Source: an uncultured Spiribacter sp. (GTDB lineage: Bacteria; Pseudomonadota; Gammaproteobacteria; Nitrococcales; Nitrococcaceae). Taken from it: a stretch of DNA of 64,000 bases. A model generated the notes under the pieces. That model worked only from the letters and a program-made list of their open reading frames with translations, was not told the DNA's origin and made no database searches. Both the position numbers and the translations under genes were made by a program. Each line of letters starts with the position of its first letter. Position 1 is the stretch's first letter. The DNA lies in contig CALGDM010000028.1 of the NCBI GenBank assembly GCA_937884605.1, positions 1 to 64,000 on the forward strand, read 5' to 3'. Of this stretch, positions 1 to 8,035 are shown one piece after another.

Positions 1-2
1 GC

Positions 3-401
3 CTTGGTTGGCCGCTGCCGGACGGGCTAGACGACGCGCAGCTTGAGGCGATGCTTTATGCCAAGGCCCGTCCGTCGTCCAAACGCCCCGAACCGGACTG
101 GAGATCGGTCGAGCGCGAGCTACAGCACCGCGGCATGACCCGGCGTCAGGTCTGGCTCGAGTACCGCGAAGTCCATCCCGACGGTTACAACTACTCCTGG
201 TTCCGCGAGCAACTGCGCAATCGATCCGGTAGCGCCGAACCGTCCATGCGCCAGAACCATAAAGCCGGCGAGGCGATGTTCGTCGACTACGCCGGGATGA
301 CGCTGCCAAACACCAACCCGGACACCGGCCAGATCCACGAATCGCAGGTCTTCGTCGGTGCGCTCGGCCGTAAGCTCTCCACTCCAGAGGACAGGTCATA
401 A
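3..401 (+). pseudogene. IS21-family transposase (IstA-like), truncated fragment
   Basis: The reading frame is open from the left edge of the window, so the gene begins upstream. The part present matches the middle of IS21-type IstA transposases: a helix-turn-helix-like stretch with a GYNYSWFRE motif, followed by the start of the DDE catalytic domain with EAMFVDYAG, whose Asp is the usual first catalytic residue. Similarity ends after VFVGALG near position 369. The last dozen codons to the TAA at 399-401 are read from the IS3 element. The rest of the catalytic domain and any istB helper gene are not seen on the other side, so this is a dead remnant. I am sure of the family; the exact break point is uncertain by about 10 bases. 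Confidence 0.8.
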
Positions 402-412
402 GTAGACACTTC
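389..412 (+). repeat. Left terminal inverted repeat of the IS3 element
   Basis: GGACAG at 389-394 followed by AAGTAGACACTTC at 400-412 is matched in reverse complement at 1540-1563. The spacing between the two blocks is the same at both ends. Weaker matching continues outwards to about position 380. Confidence 0.7.
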
Positions 413-448
413 TGCCATCATTGAGTGTATGTGATGGAGGAAGTGGCA

Positions 449-712
449 ATGAGGAAGTCCCGTTTCAGCGAGAGCCAGATCGTCTCGATCCTCAAGGAGG
501 CGGAGAACGGTCGTAAGGTGAAGGATCTTTGCCGAGAGCACGGCATCAGCACGGCCTGCTTCTATCAGTGGAAGTCGAAGTATGGTGGCCTCGAGGCGTC
601 GGATCTGAGGCGCCTGAAGGAGCTGGAGGCCGAGAACAATCGGCTGAAGAAGATGTATGCCGACATGGCGCTGGAGCATCAGGCCATGAAGGATTTGCTG
701 GGAAAACTCTGA
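449..712 (+). CDS. IS3-family transposase OrfA (helix-turn-helix)
   Basis: This 87-residue protein begins MRKSRFSESQIV and has the usual OrfA layout. An N-terminal helix-turn-helix (about residues 8-50, with KVKDLCREHGIS) binds the element ends. A leucine-zipper-like helix follows (about 55-87, LKELEAENNRLKK). The ATG at 449 is chosen over an in-frame ATG at 425 because GGAGG at 436-440 sits 8 bases in front of it. The gene ends at TGA 710-712 directly after a G GGA AAA slippery heptamer, so a fraction of ribosomes should continue into orfB. OrfA looks intact. Alone it is a regulator or DNA-binding subunit, not a transposase. Confidence 0.9.
   Translation: MRKSRFSESQIVSILKEAENGRKVKDLCREHGISTACFYQWKSKYGGLEASDLRRLKELEAENNRLKKMYADMALEHQAMKDLLGKL
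700..706 (+). other. Programmed -1 frameshift site (slippery heptamer)
   Basis: G GGA AAA, read in the orfA frame, fits the X XXY YYZ pattern of -1 slippage. It lies one codon before the orfA stop, and the orfB frame is -1 relative to orfA, as expected for IS3 elements. No stimulatory structure was examined. Confidence 0.6.
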
Positions 713-1569
713 GGCCGTCCGACCGCCGTTGGGCGGCCGAGTACCTGACCCGGGTCTGGTCGCTGTCCATCTCCCGTGCCTGCGGGCTCGTCGATCTCGC
801 CCGCAGTGCCTGGTATCGCGGGGATGCGGCTGAGAAGCAGGCGCAGGTCGACGCCCCGGTCATTGATGCGCTCAACGACATCATCGAAGACCACGGGCGC
901 TGGGGGTTTTGGAAGTGCTTCGACACGCTCCGGAACCGGGGCCACCGCTGGAACCACAAGCGTGTCTGGCGGGTATATCGGGCCATGGGACTCAACCAGA
1001 AGCGGCGGACCAAAAAGCGCCTGCCGGATCGCGAGCCCCAACCGCTGGAGGTGCCGGCCGAGATGAACCACACCTGGTCGTTCGATTTCATGAGTGATGC
1101 GCTGTACGGCGGTCGCCGGTTTAGGTGTCTGAACATCATCGACGAGGGCACGCGTGAAGCGCTCGGCATTGTCCCTGACACATCGTTGCCCGCGGCCCGG
1201 GTCGTACGCGAGCTCGAGCAGATCGGCTCCGTTAGGGGGTTGCCGCAGCGCATCCGCATCGACAACGGTCCCGAGATGCTCGCGCAGGTGTTTACCGACT
1301 GGTGCAAGGACAACGGCATTGAGCTTGCCTACATCCAGCCCGGAAAGCCGAACCAGAATGCCTACATCGAGCGGTTCAACCGCTCCTTCCTCGATGAGTT
1401 ACTGGACCCGTATCTGTTCACAACCATGAGCTAGGTCCGGGAGATGGCTGCCGCGTGGATGATCAGCTACAACGAAGAGCGACCGCATGACTCGCTCGGA
1501 CGAATACCGCCGGCGGAATTCCGGCGGCAGATAACCGGCGAAGTGTCTACTTTCAAACTGTCCGCTTGA
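703..1569 (+). pseudogene. IS3-family transposase OrfB (rve integrase), amber-interrupted
   Basis: This frame encodes the DDE integrase half of the OrfAB transposase. The three catalytic acids are visible: Asp in WSFDFMSD, Asp in RIDNGPE and Glu in YIERFNR. It has an HTH_21-like region near WGFWKCFDTLRNRG before the catalytic core. The frame is stopped by TAG at 1432-1434, but the same frame continues as VREMAAAWMISYNEERPHDSLG to a TGA at 1567-1569. That tail is the conserved C-terminus of this family, where a Glu codon normally precedes VREMA. A single GAG to TAG change therefore explains the stop. Without the last 45 residues the protein is probably inactive, unless an amber suppressor exists. 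Confidence 0.85.
1540..1563 (-). repeat. Right terminal inverted repeat of the IS3 element
   Basis: GAAGTGTCTACTT at 1540-1552 and CTGTCC at 1558-1563 are the reverse complement of the left repeat blocks, with a few mismatches between the blocks. Confidence 0.7.
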
Positions 1570-1704
1570 CGGGGAGTCTACGACCTCTGGCCCGCTTACG
1601 CCCGTGAGGCCATCCTCGAGCAGACTCTTGAACGGGTCCGTCGCGGTGACGAGGAAGTCGTGAGTGCCGCGGAGTTGCGGAGTCGCGACTACCTCAAACG
1701 CTAG
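1570..1704 (+). pseudogene. 3' remnant of an unidentified gene beside the IS
   Basis: After the orfB stop the same frame stays open for about 44 codons, beginning near VYDLWPAYAR and ending SRDYLKR with TAG at 1702-1704. There is no start codon or ribosome site of its own, so it reads like the tail of a gene cut by insertion or deletion. The pattern LEQTLERVRRGDEEVVSAAEL resembles the tails of small ribbon-helix-helix or RelB-type antitoxins, but this is only an impression. It does not match the missing part of the IS21 transposase. Its stop overlaps the stop of the convergent gene in a shared CTAG. Confidence 0.35.
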
Positions 1705-1889
1705 CGCTTATTCCGCTTCCAGGTCCCGCCGTACTGATAGGTATCCGGGAAGCGGCCTTTAACGCTGAGCAGACACGCCTTGCATAAAAACACCCAGTCC
1801 GTCCGGCCGTCGTATCGACACCGGTAGAGCACGTCATCCCGCGCTTCGCACCGGGCGCAGGGCTTGGTTCGCGTTCGGACGGCCATCAC
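1701..1889 (-). CDS. Small zinc-ribbon protein, function unknown
   Basis: This is a 62-residue basic protein. Two cysteine pairs (CARC near residues 11-14 and CKAC near 36-39) and the aromatic spacing between them suggest a single zinc ribbon. Similar short proteins with a C-terminal YGGTWK(R) motif occur in other Gammaproteobacteria as hypothetical proteins; I know of no assigned role. The start is MMAVRTRTK; the second Met is equally possible. It stands alone between the IS remnant and the flavoprotein gene. Nucleic-acid binding is plausible from its fold and charge but unproven. Confidence 0.65.
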   Translation of the reverse strand: MMAVRTRTKPCARCEARDDVLYRCRYDGRTDWVFLCKACLLSVKGRFPDTYQYGGTWKRNKR

Positions 1890-1905
1890 GGACGGCGGGC
1901 GCGCG

Positions 1906-2475
1906 CTACGGCACTAGCCACTGCCCGGCCCAGTCCTGCGAGCGATCAAACCCGGCGCGGCGATGCCGGTGACCCAGATGCAGTACCTCGAGGTGCGTGA
2001 CGTTCAGCTCAATCACCGCGAAATCCTCGGGCTGGGGCCAGACCTCGTAATCCAGGGCATCGGCAATGGCCAGGCCGGACGCCGGCTGGAAGCCGTAGCA
2101 GCGTTGGGCATGGGTCGAGAGCCCGCTCCAGATGCGTTCCACTGCGTCCCCCGTGTGAATCACGGCCTCCGCCACCGCGCGGATCTGCAGGTGCGCCGTC
2201 TGATCCCAGACATGCACTGCCGCCCGGGGCGTGTGTAACAGCTCCGCGACTTTGCCCGCCTTGCGGTCGGTGTAGACGGTCAGCTGCGAAGCGGCGCGAT
2301 CGGCCCCGCGCAGCACCACCGTTCGCGCCTGGGGCCAGCCGTCGGCGTCGACTGTCGCCAATGTCGGGTGTCGCGCCGCCGCCCGTCGGTCAGCCACCCC
2401 GCGGCCAAGCCGCTTCCAGGCCTGCTCGAGCAGTCCGTCCAGTGATCGGGCCCAGTCGTGCCGCTCTTCTGTCAT
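1906..2475 (-). CDS. Pyridoxamine 5'-phosphate oxidase-family flavin-binding protein
   Basis: The product has 189 residues with the split-barrel FMN-binding fold of the PdxH family. The visible blocks are HPTLATVDADGWPQARTVVLR, which aligns with the FMN phosphate-binding RTVVLK region of PdxH, then TDRKAGKVAEL, and a C-terminal VIELNVTHLEVLHLG strand pair. The canonical C-terminal PdxH substrate motif is not evident, so a true pyridoxine oxidase role is doubtful. The start at MTEERHDWARSL is chosen over a much longer open frame because homologous sequence begins there. It is divergent from the membrane methyltransferase at 2568. Confidence 0.75.
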   Translation of the reverse strand: MTEERHDWARSLDGLLEQAWKRLGRGVADRRAAARHPTLATVDADGWPQARTVVLRGADRAASQLTVYTDRKAGKVAELLHTPRAAVHVWDQTAHLQIRAVAEAVIHTGDAVERIWSGLSTHAQRCYGFQPASGLAIADALDYEVWPQPEDFAVIELNVTHLEVLHLGHRHRRAGFDRSQDWAGQWLVP

Positions 2476-2567
2476 TCTCTGTCTTGCCCTGTCGTTGTTC
2501 CCGTGGAACCTTTCGGCGCCCCGCCGGGGTCTCAACCCTGCATTGATGATTGCCTGGGAGTGTGTGC

Positions 2568-3389
2568 ATGCCCTCGGACCCGCGTCTCGCCGGAATGTTG
2601 CAGCTGATGACCGCCGCGCTACGCCCGCCGCCCGGCAAGGGCCGCGTTGCCCTGGCACTCGGCATGGGTATCGTGACACATCTCGTCTTTGCCGGCGGCG
2701 TGCTTGCCATGATGATCGCCATGTTCAACGGCATGAGCGCGACCTTTGGCCGCGTCCCCCAGCCCTGGGCCTGGGGCGTGAATGCGTTGCTGATCCTGCA
2801 ATTCCCACTCGCCCACTCGCTGCTGCTGACCCGTCGCGGCGGGCGCTGGCTCAGCCGGCTGGTGCCCGGCCCGCACGGCGGCACGCTTGCCACCACCACC
2901 TATGCGCTGATCGCGGCTTTGCAGCTACTCGCGCTTTTCACGCTCTGGACGCCCAGCGGTATCGTCTGGTGGCGGGCGGAGGGCGCCGCCTTTGGGGTGA
3001 TCGTGGCCGCCTATGCACTGGCGTGGCTGATGCTGAGCAAGGCGAGCTTTGATGCCGGTGTCGAGGTGCAGTCCGGCGCACTGGGGTGGATGTCGCTGCT
3101 GGCACGGATCAAACCCGCCTTTCCCGATATGCCCACCCGGGGGCTGTTTCGGGTGATCCGCCAGCCGATCTATGTGGCCTTCGCGCTCACGCTCTGGACC
3201 GTGCCGGTCTGGACCCCCGATCAGCTCCTGCTGGCAATCAGCTATACTGCCTACTGTCTGTTGGCGCCGCGGCTGAAAGAGCGTCGTTTCGCTGCCCGCT
3301 ACGGGGAGCGATTCGGGCGCTACAAAGCCGCGGTACCCTACGCCCTGCCCCGCTGGCACCGCCGCGCCGAGGATCGCAATGCGCAATAA
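2568..3389 (+). CDS. ICMT/MddA-like integral membrane methyltransferase
   Basis: This 273-residue protein has about six hydrophobic segments. Its C-terminal half resembles isoprenylcysteine carboxyl methyltransferase, NnrU and methanethiol S-methyltransferase (MddA) proteins: RVIRQPIYVAF, then KERRFAARYGERFGRYKAAVPYALPR, where the second block contributes to S-adenosylmethionine binding. The family usually has RHPxY in the first block; here the His is Gln. The ATG at 2568 is preferred over a TTG at 2550 because GGGAG at 2556-2560 precedes it. It overlaps the following methyltransferase gene by 11 bases, so the two are probably co-transcribed. The substrate is unknown. Confidence 0.7.
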   Translation: MPSDPRLAGMLQLMTAALRPPPGKGRVALALGMGIVTHLVFAGGVLAMMIAMFNGMSATFGRVPQPWAWGVNALLILQFPLAHSLLLTRRGGRWLSRLVPGPHGGTLATTTYALIAALQLLALFTLWTPSGIVWWRAEGAAFGVIVAAYALAWLMLSKASFDAGVEVQSGALGWMSLLARIKPAFPDMPTRGLFRVIRQPIYVAFALTLWTVPVWTPDQLLLAISYTAYCLLAPRLKERRFAARYGERFGRYKAAVPYALPRWHRRAEDRNAQ

Positions 3390-4089
3390 TCTGGCTATCT
3401 ATGACGACGTCGCCGATCAGTGGTGGTCGGACGACATCCGCTGGGTGCGGACCCTGAAAAACCTGGTCCCGGGGCGACTCGCGTGGATGGACCGCCAGCT
3501 CGACTGGCGGGATCGTGACGTGCTCGATCTCGGCTGCGCCGGGGGCTTTATGGCCGAGGCGCTGGACGACCGCGGCGCGCGGGTCAGCGGCATCGACCCG
3601 GCCGCCCGGGCCATCGCCGCCGCCGATCAGCACGCCCGCGCGGCGGGCCGGGCCATTGACTACACCACCGGCGTGGGCGAGGCGCTGCCCTACCCCGATC
3701 AAGGCTTCGACGCGGTGGTCTGCGTCGATGTGCTCGAGCATGTACAGGATCTCGATCAGGTGCTCGCGGAAGTCCACCGCGTGCTCCGGCCCGGCGGCTG
3801 CTTTGTGTTTGACACCATCAACCGCAACGCCCTGGCCCGACTTGCCACCATTACCGTCGCCGAGGATATCCTGCGTCTGCTGCCCCGCGGCACCCACGAC
3901 CCGGCGCTGTTCATCAAGCCCGCCGAACTGCGCACCGCACTGACGGGCGCAGGGCTTGAGCCAGGCCGGTTCACCGGCCTCGGCCCCCGCGGCATCAACC
4001 GCCGCGGGGACCTGACCTTTGGCCGCCTGCCGCTGACCGCCATCCTCTACATGGGCACGGCGGAGAAACCCCTGTCGCCGAACGACTAG
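3379..4089 (+). CDS. UbiG-like class I SAM-dependent methyltransferase (second copy)
   Basis: This 236-residue protein has a Rossmann methyltransferase core. Motif I is VLDLGCAGGFMAEAL (about residues 48-62), the acidic end of strand 2 is VSGID, and motif II lies around AVVCVDVLEHVQD. The C-terminal TINRNALARL and LLPRGTHDPALFIKPAEL blocks are shared with the genuine UbiG at 28449 in this same window, so the two are paralogues. The tail is different (GINRRGDLTFG). It may modify a quinone or another phenolic or lipid substrate. It overlaps the upstream membrane methyltransferase, and joint action of the two is an inference. Confidence 0.75.
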   Translation: MRNNLAIYDDVADQWWSDDIRWVRTLKNLVPGRLAWMDRQLDWRDRDVLDLGCAGGFMAEALDDRGARVSGIDPAARAIAAADQHARAAGRAIDYTTGVGEALPYPDQGFDAVVCVDVLEHVQDLDQVLAEVHRVLRPGGCFVFDTINRNALARLATITVAEDILRLLPRGTHDPALFIKPAELRTALTGAGLEPGRFTGLGPRGINRRGDLTFGRLPLTAILYMGTAEKPLSPND

Positions 4090-4095
4090 GCGCGG

Positions 4096-5169
4096 CTAGC
4101 GGGACTCGACCTCGCGCCAGATCTGCTGGAGAAACTCGAGCGAGTCACCCTGCAGGCTGGGGATGAAGGTCAGCCGTTCCATCTGCTCATCGGTGGGCAT
4201 GATCGGCGGGGCCTGCAACACCTCATCGAGCATGGGCAGCGCCGCCGCGTTGGGGCTCGAGTAGTAGTTCCAGTTGGACAGCTGGGCGCCGATCTCGGCC
4301 TCGAGAATGTAGTTGATAAAGGCGTGAGCCAGCTCGGGATTGGGGGCGTTGGCGGGGATCATCATGTTGTCCACCCAGCGCTCGGCCCCCTCTTCGGGGA
4401 TCACGAATCGAATATCCTCGAAGCCTTCCGGATCCTCGCTCTTGTAGAACAGGTAGTCACCATTGAAGGTCATCCCGGCTGCCACGGAACCGCGCACCAG
4501 CTGCTGGAGGATCGGCGTACCCTGAACAAAGCCGGCAAAGTTGTCGCGTTGCTTGGCATCGAGTACCTCACGCGCCGCCGCTTCAAGGGCCGAGCGGCTG
4601 GTGCAGTCATAACCCTCGCCCTGGTAGGCGCAGGCTGCCCCCAGACTCACCTGGGCGTCCTCGGGCACGGCAAACGGGGCATCCGGGTTGACCGCTGGAT
4701 CAAACAGCACCGCCCAGCTGTTGGGGACATCGCCCAGGGCGGATTCATCGTAGATCAGCCCCGTGGTCCCCCACTGGTAGGCCACGCTGTAGGTGTTACC
4801 CGGGTCGAAGGCCGGATCAACGAACGACTCCATCAGGTTATCCAGATTGGGCAGCTGGGTATGATCGAGCGGCTGTACCAGATCGCTGTTGATCAGGCGC
4901 GGGACATAATAGTTCGACGGCACGATGACGTCGTACTGGCTGTCACCGCCGGCCTGCAGTTTGGCGAACAGCTCGCCGTTGGAGTTGAAGTAGTTGCGCA
5001 CTACATCGACCCCGTAGCGGTCTTCAAACTGCTCGATGATCGCCGGATCCATGTACTGCGACCAGTTGAACAGATAAAGGGTCTCGCCCTCGAACTGGGC
5101 GCTGGCAGAGCCGGCGCCGGTGGCGAGGGTGGCGGCGAGCAGACCCGCCCTTAGCGTTGGATGCGTCAT
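4096..5169 (-). CDS. potD: Polyamine ABC transporter periplasmic binding protein
   Basis: This 357-residue protein starts with a signal peptide (about residues 1-24, cleavage after ASA). The mature part has the PotD/PotF signature: LYLFNWSQYMDPAII, then FEDRYGVDVVRNYFNSNGELFAKLQAG and YDVIVPSNYYV. Later blocks include QWGTTGLIYD and the MMIPANAPNPELAHAFINYIL helix. It would capture spermidine or putrescine in the periplasm. The mature protein is notably acidic, as in halophiles. Its start overlaps the end of the potC-like gene in ATGA, so it is the last gene of the operon. Which polyamine it binds cannot be decided from sequence. Confidence 0.9.
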   Translation of the reverse strand: MTHPTLRAGLLAATLATGAGSASAQFEGETLYLFNWSQYMDPAIIEQFEDRYGVDVVRNYFNSNGELFAKLQAGGDSQYDVIVPSNYYVPRLINSDLVQPLDHTQLPNLDNLMESFVDPAFDPGNTYSVAYQWGTTGLIYDESALGDVPNSWAVLFDPAVNPDAPFAVPEDAQVSLGAACAYQGEGYDCTSRSALEAAAREVLDAKQRDNFAGFVQGTPILQQLVRGSVAAGMTFNGDYLFYKSEDPEGFEDIRFVIPEEGAERWVDNMMIPANAPNPELAHAFINYILEAEIGAQLSNWNYYSSPNAAALPMLDEVLQAPPIMPTDEQMERLTFIPSLQGDSLEFLQQIWREVESR

Positions 5170-5993
5170 GATGAGGCGCTCCTGTTGGTGGTGGATGACG
5201 CCGATGGCCGTCGCTGGACGACCAGGCTGATCAGGGCCATGAAAAAGACACTACCGATCATCAGCGTGGCGATGGCGTTGACCTCGGGGGTGACGCCTTT
5301 TTTGATCGCACTCCAGATATAGATCGGCAGGGTCGTGCTCTCCGGGCCAGCGGTGAAAAAGCTGATCACAAAATCATCGATGGACAATGTCAACGCCAGC
5401 AGAAAGCTCGAGACGATGGCCGGCGAGAGCACCGGCAGCAGAAAGAACCGCGCCCGCTGCCAGGGCGAGGCATAGAGATCCTGCGAGGCTTCGAACAGCT
5501 GCGGGTCGAGCGCCAGCAGACGGGCGTTGACCAGCAACGCGACAAACGGCACCTGAAATGTGACATGGGCAATGATCATGGTGCCCAGCCCGGGCCCGAG
5601 GATGCCCAGGCGCTCGTCAATCGCGATAAAAAAGATCATCTCGGCGATGCCGAAGATAATATCCGGCATGACCATGGGCAGATAGATCAGCCAGATCAGC
5701 CAGCTGAGCCGACGCAGCCGATAGCGGTAGAAGCCATAACCCAGCATCCCGCCGATCACGATCGCGATCAGCGACGAAGTGAGCGCCAGCGCCACGGTAT
5801 TGAGCAGCGCGCCGATGATGGCGTCATTGCTGAATAGCTGCTCGTACCAGGTCAGCGAAAACCCGGCAAAGCGCGCCGATGAGTTGATGGCGTTAAACGA
5901 GTAAAACACCACCACCGCCAGTGGCGCATAGAGAAACACCAGCAGCAGATACCAGAAGCCGCGCAGGGCGAGCGCCAGGCTCCGACCAGTCAT
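5166..5993 (-). CDS. potC: Polyamine ABC transporter permease
   Basis: This 275-residue inner-membrane protein has six predicted transmembrane segments. The first is WYLLLVFLYAPLAVVVFYSF, followed by the usual PotC text FSLTWYEQLFSND. The EAA loop that contacts the ATPase is visible as FEASQDLYASPWQRARFFLLPVLSPAI (about residues 165-190). IDDFVISFFTAG is also typical of PotC. It overlaps its neighbours by four bases on both sides. Confidence 0.9.
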   Translation of the reverse strand: MTGRSLALALRGFWYLLLVFLYAPLAVVVFYSFNAINSSARFAGFSLTWYEQLFSNDAIIGALLNTVALALTSSLIAIVIGGMLGYGFYRYRLRRLSWLIWLIYLPMVMPDIIFGIAEMIFFIAIDERLGILGPGLGTMIIAHVTFQVPFVALLVNARLLALDPQLFEASQDLYASPWQRARFFLLPVLSPAIVSSFLLALTLSIDDFVISFFTAGPESTTLPIYIWSAIKKGVTPEVNAIATLMIGSVFFMALISLVVQRRPSASSTTNRSASS

Positions 5994-6919
5994 AGCAGTA
6001 CCTCACGGTCACCGCCCACGCGCCGGCCCAGATCCCGCAGCACCTTCAGCCCAATGAGCGTTACCACGATCATGATGATCGCGCCGGCGGCACCCAGCGG
6101 CCAGTTGCTGGCCTGAACGAACTGCCGGGCCACCAGGTTGCCGATCATGGTGGCCTTGCCGCCGCCGAGCAGCTCGGTGACCACGTACATACCGAACGCC
6201 GGTATCGCCACCAGCACCGTGCCAGCCATCAGTCCGGGCAGGGTCTGGGGAAAGACCGCATGCCGGAACACGGCCACCGGCGAGGCGAACAGGTCCCGGG
6301 CCGCCTCGACCTGTTCGGTGTCGAGGCGCTCGAACGCCGCATAGAGCGGCAGCACCATGAACGGCAGAAAGTTGTAGACCAGACCCACGATCACCGCGAA
6401 CTGCGAGGGGAACAGCCCCATCTGCGGCTCGGTGAGTCCCACGCGCACCGCCAGGTCCGAGACCACCGTGTCCGGGGCAAAGATGTTCATCCAGCCCACC
6501 GAGCGGATCACCTGGTTGGTCCATGACGGCACCACCACCGCCAGCAGCATGACCGCCCGCCAGCGCACCGGCTGGCGGCTGATGTAGTACGCCGCCGGAT
6601 AGGCGATGACGATCACGATGGCGGTGGCCAGCAGGCTCTGCCACACCGAGCGGATCAGCGTGTAGAGATTGCCGGGACTCCAGCCGAGGAAGCCGAAGCC
6701 GGCGAGTTCGCGGAACGCGTCCAGCGTGAGCGGCGCGGTGGGTAGCCCGTACGGTCCGTTACTGAGGAATGCCATGGCGACCAGATAGGCACTGGGCAGG
6801 ACCAGAAAGACAACAATGAAAAACACCCCGGGGGCGGTGGTCGCCAACAGATAGCGGGTATCGCGACGCAGTCCGGACAATCGATACGGCCCCTTAATCC
6901 GAAACCGTGGCGGTGCCAT
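5990..6919 (-). CDS. potB: Polyamine ABC transporter permease
   Basis: The 309-residue product has six predicted membrane segments, beginning TAPGVFFIVVFLVLPSAYLVAM. The EAA loop reads VEAARDLFASPVAVFRHAVFPQTLPGL. WTNQVIRSVGWMNIF and FGMYVVTELLGGG are characteristic of PotB/PotH permeases. The start at MAPPRFRIKG is chosen although the frame is open much farther upstream: the extra part would lie inside the ATPase gene in another frame and has no permease character. This start still overlaps the ATPase gene by 26 bases, so translational coupling is likely. Confidence 0.87.
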   Translation of the reverse strand: MAPPRFRIKGPYRLSGLRRDTRYLLATTAPGVFFIVVFLVLPSAYLVAMAFLSNGPYGLPTAPLTLDAFRELAGFGFLGWSPGNLYTLIRSVWQSLLATAIVIVIAYPAAYYISRQPVRWRAVMLLAVVVPSWTNQVIRSVGWMNIFAPDTVVSDLAVRVGLTEPQMGLFPSQFAVIVGLVYNFLPFMVLPLYAAFERLDTEQVEAARDLFASPVAVFRHAVFPQTLPGLMAGTVLVAIPAFGMYVVTELLGGGKATMIGNLVARQFVQASNWPLGAAGAIIMIVVTLIGLKVLRDLGRRVGGDREVLL

Positions 6920-7964
6920 GGGGTGAGACGCCGACGCGGATGGTCTCCCCCACCCGATGCTCGGGCTGGCCGCGGTTGGCGCGACTCGCCAGCAGGCGCA
7001 GACCGCCGCAGGCCAGGCGATACTCCGTGGTCTCGCCCCGGTAGAGCCGTTCCTCGACAGTGGCCTCAAAGCAGTTGGGGACTGTCTGCGCCTCGTCATC
7101 CAGGCGGATCGTCTCGGGGCGCAACAGCAGATGGTCGCCCGCGCCAAACGCCCCCTCGAGACGACCCAGCGGGGTCTCCACGCCCGTCGCGTCGCGGGCA
7201 TGGATGGGGACGAAGTTCTGATGCCCCATGAACCGCGCCACGAACAGCGCCGCGGGTGCCTCGTAGATGGCATCCGGTGTGCCGACCTGAACGATCCGCC
7301 CGGCGTCGAGCACCGCCATGCGATCGCTCATGACCATGGCCTCTTCCTGATCGTGGGTGACAAACACGAAGGTCATGCCAAGGCGTCGTTGCAGCCGCTT
7401 CAACTCGAGCTGCAGGCGACCGCGCAGATCGGCATCAAGGGCGGACAGCGGCTCGTCGAGTAACAGCACATCGGGCTCATTGATGAGCGCCCGGGCCAGC
7501 GCGACGCGCTGACGCTGGCCGCCGGAGAGCTGCGCGACTTCGCGATCGAGCAGGCCATCGATGCCGATGAGTTCGGCCATGCGCTGGGTCCGCTCGTCGA
7601 TCTCGCCGGCGTCGATGCCCCGCATTTCAAGGCCAAAACCGATGTTGCGCCGGACATTGCGATGCGGGAACAGCGCATACGACTGGAACACGGTATTGAC
7701 GCTGCGCCGGTGCGGCGGAACCCCGTCCATCACCTGCCCGCCAATGGTGATGCGCCCGCTATCGGGCTGCTCGAGCCCGGCGAGCAGACGCAGCAGCGTC
7801 GTCTTGCCGCATCCCGAGGGCCCGAGCAGGGTAAAGAATTCCCCTGCGCCGACCTCAAGATTAACGGCATCAACAGCCCGCACACCCCGCTCGAATGACT
7901 TGCTTGTCGCGTCCACGCGGATTGCGGATTCGGTTCGCGGTGAACCGACGGCTGGATCGGCCAT
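6894..7964 (-). CDS. potA: Polyamine ABC transporter ATP-binding protein
   Basis: This is a 356-residue ABC ATPase. Walker A is GPSGCGKTT, the Q-loop is VFQSYALFPH, the signature is LSGGQRQRV, Walker B is VLLLDEPLSALD and the switch His lies in FVTHDQEEA. The C-terminal third is the TOBE/OB regulatory region (LLLRPETIRL) found in PotA and related importers. It is the first gene of a potA-potB-potC-potD operon and energises polyamine import. The start at MADPAVGS (ATG at 7964) has a GAGAG about 10 bases upstream; a TTG two codons earlier is the alternative. Confidence 0.92.
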   Translation of the reverse strand: MADPAVGSPRTESAIRVDATSKSFERGVRAVDAVNLEVGAGEFFTLLGPSGCGKTTLLRLLAGLEQPDSGRITIGGQVMDGVPPHRRSVNTVFQSYALFPHRNVRRNIGFGLEMRGIDAGEIDERTQRMAELIGIDGLLDREVAQLSGGQRQRVALARALINEPDVLLLDEPLSALDADLRGRLQLELKRLQRRLGMTFVFVTHDQEEAMVMSDRMAVLDAGRIVQVGTPDAIYEAPAALFVARFMGHQNFVPIHARDATGVETPLGRLEGAFGAGDHLLLRPETIRLDDEAQTVPNCFEATVEERLYRGETTEYRLACGGLRLLASRANRGQPEHRVGETIRVGVSPHGTATVSD

Positions 7965-8035
7965 GCGCAAAATCTCTCGACGGCTTTGTCTCGCTGGATC
8001 AGCCAGTATACCGAAACTCGGCCGCCGATGGCGGA

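Larger units (their letters stand above)
380..1575 (+). mobile_element. IS3-family insertion sequence (orfA/orfB), about 1.2 kb
   Basis: The element contains an orfA and an overlapping orfB in the -1 frame, as in IS3-family elements that make an OrfAB fusion by frameshifting. It is bounded by imperfect inverted repeats that share the 13-base core AAGTAGACACTTC and an outer GGACAG. It lies within or directly against an IS21 transposase gene. No convincing direct target repeat could be read, so the outer limits are approximate. The orfB frame is broken by an amber codon, so the copy is probably not autonomous. Confidence 0.8.

Noticed and set aside
6920-7273. N-terminal extension of the PotB permease frame
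   Set aside because: It lies wholly inside potA in another frame and has no membrane or permease character; the start at 6919 fits the family.
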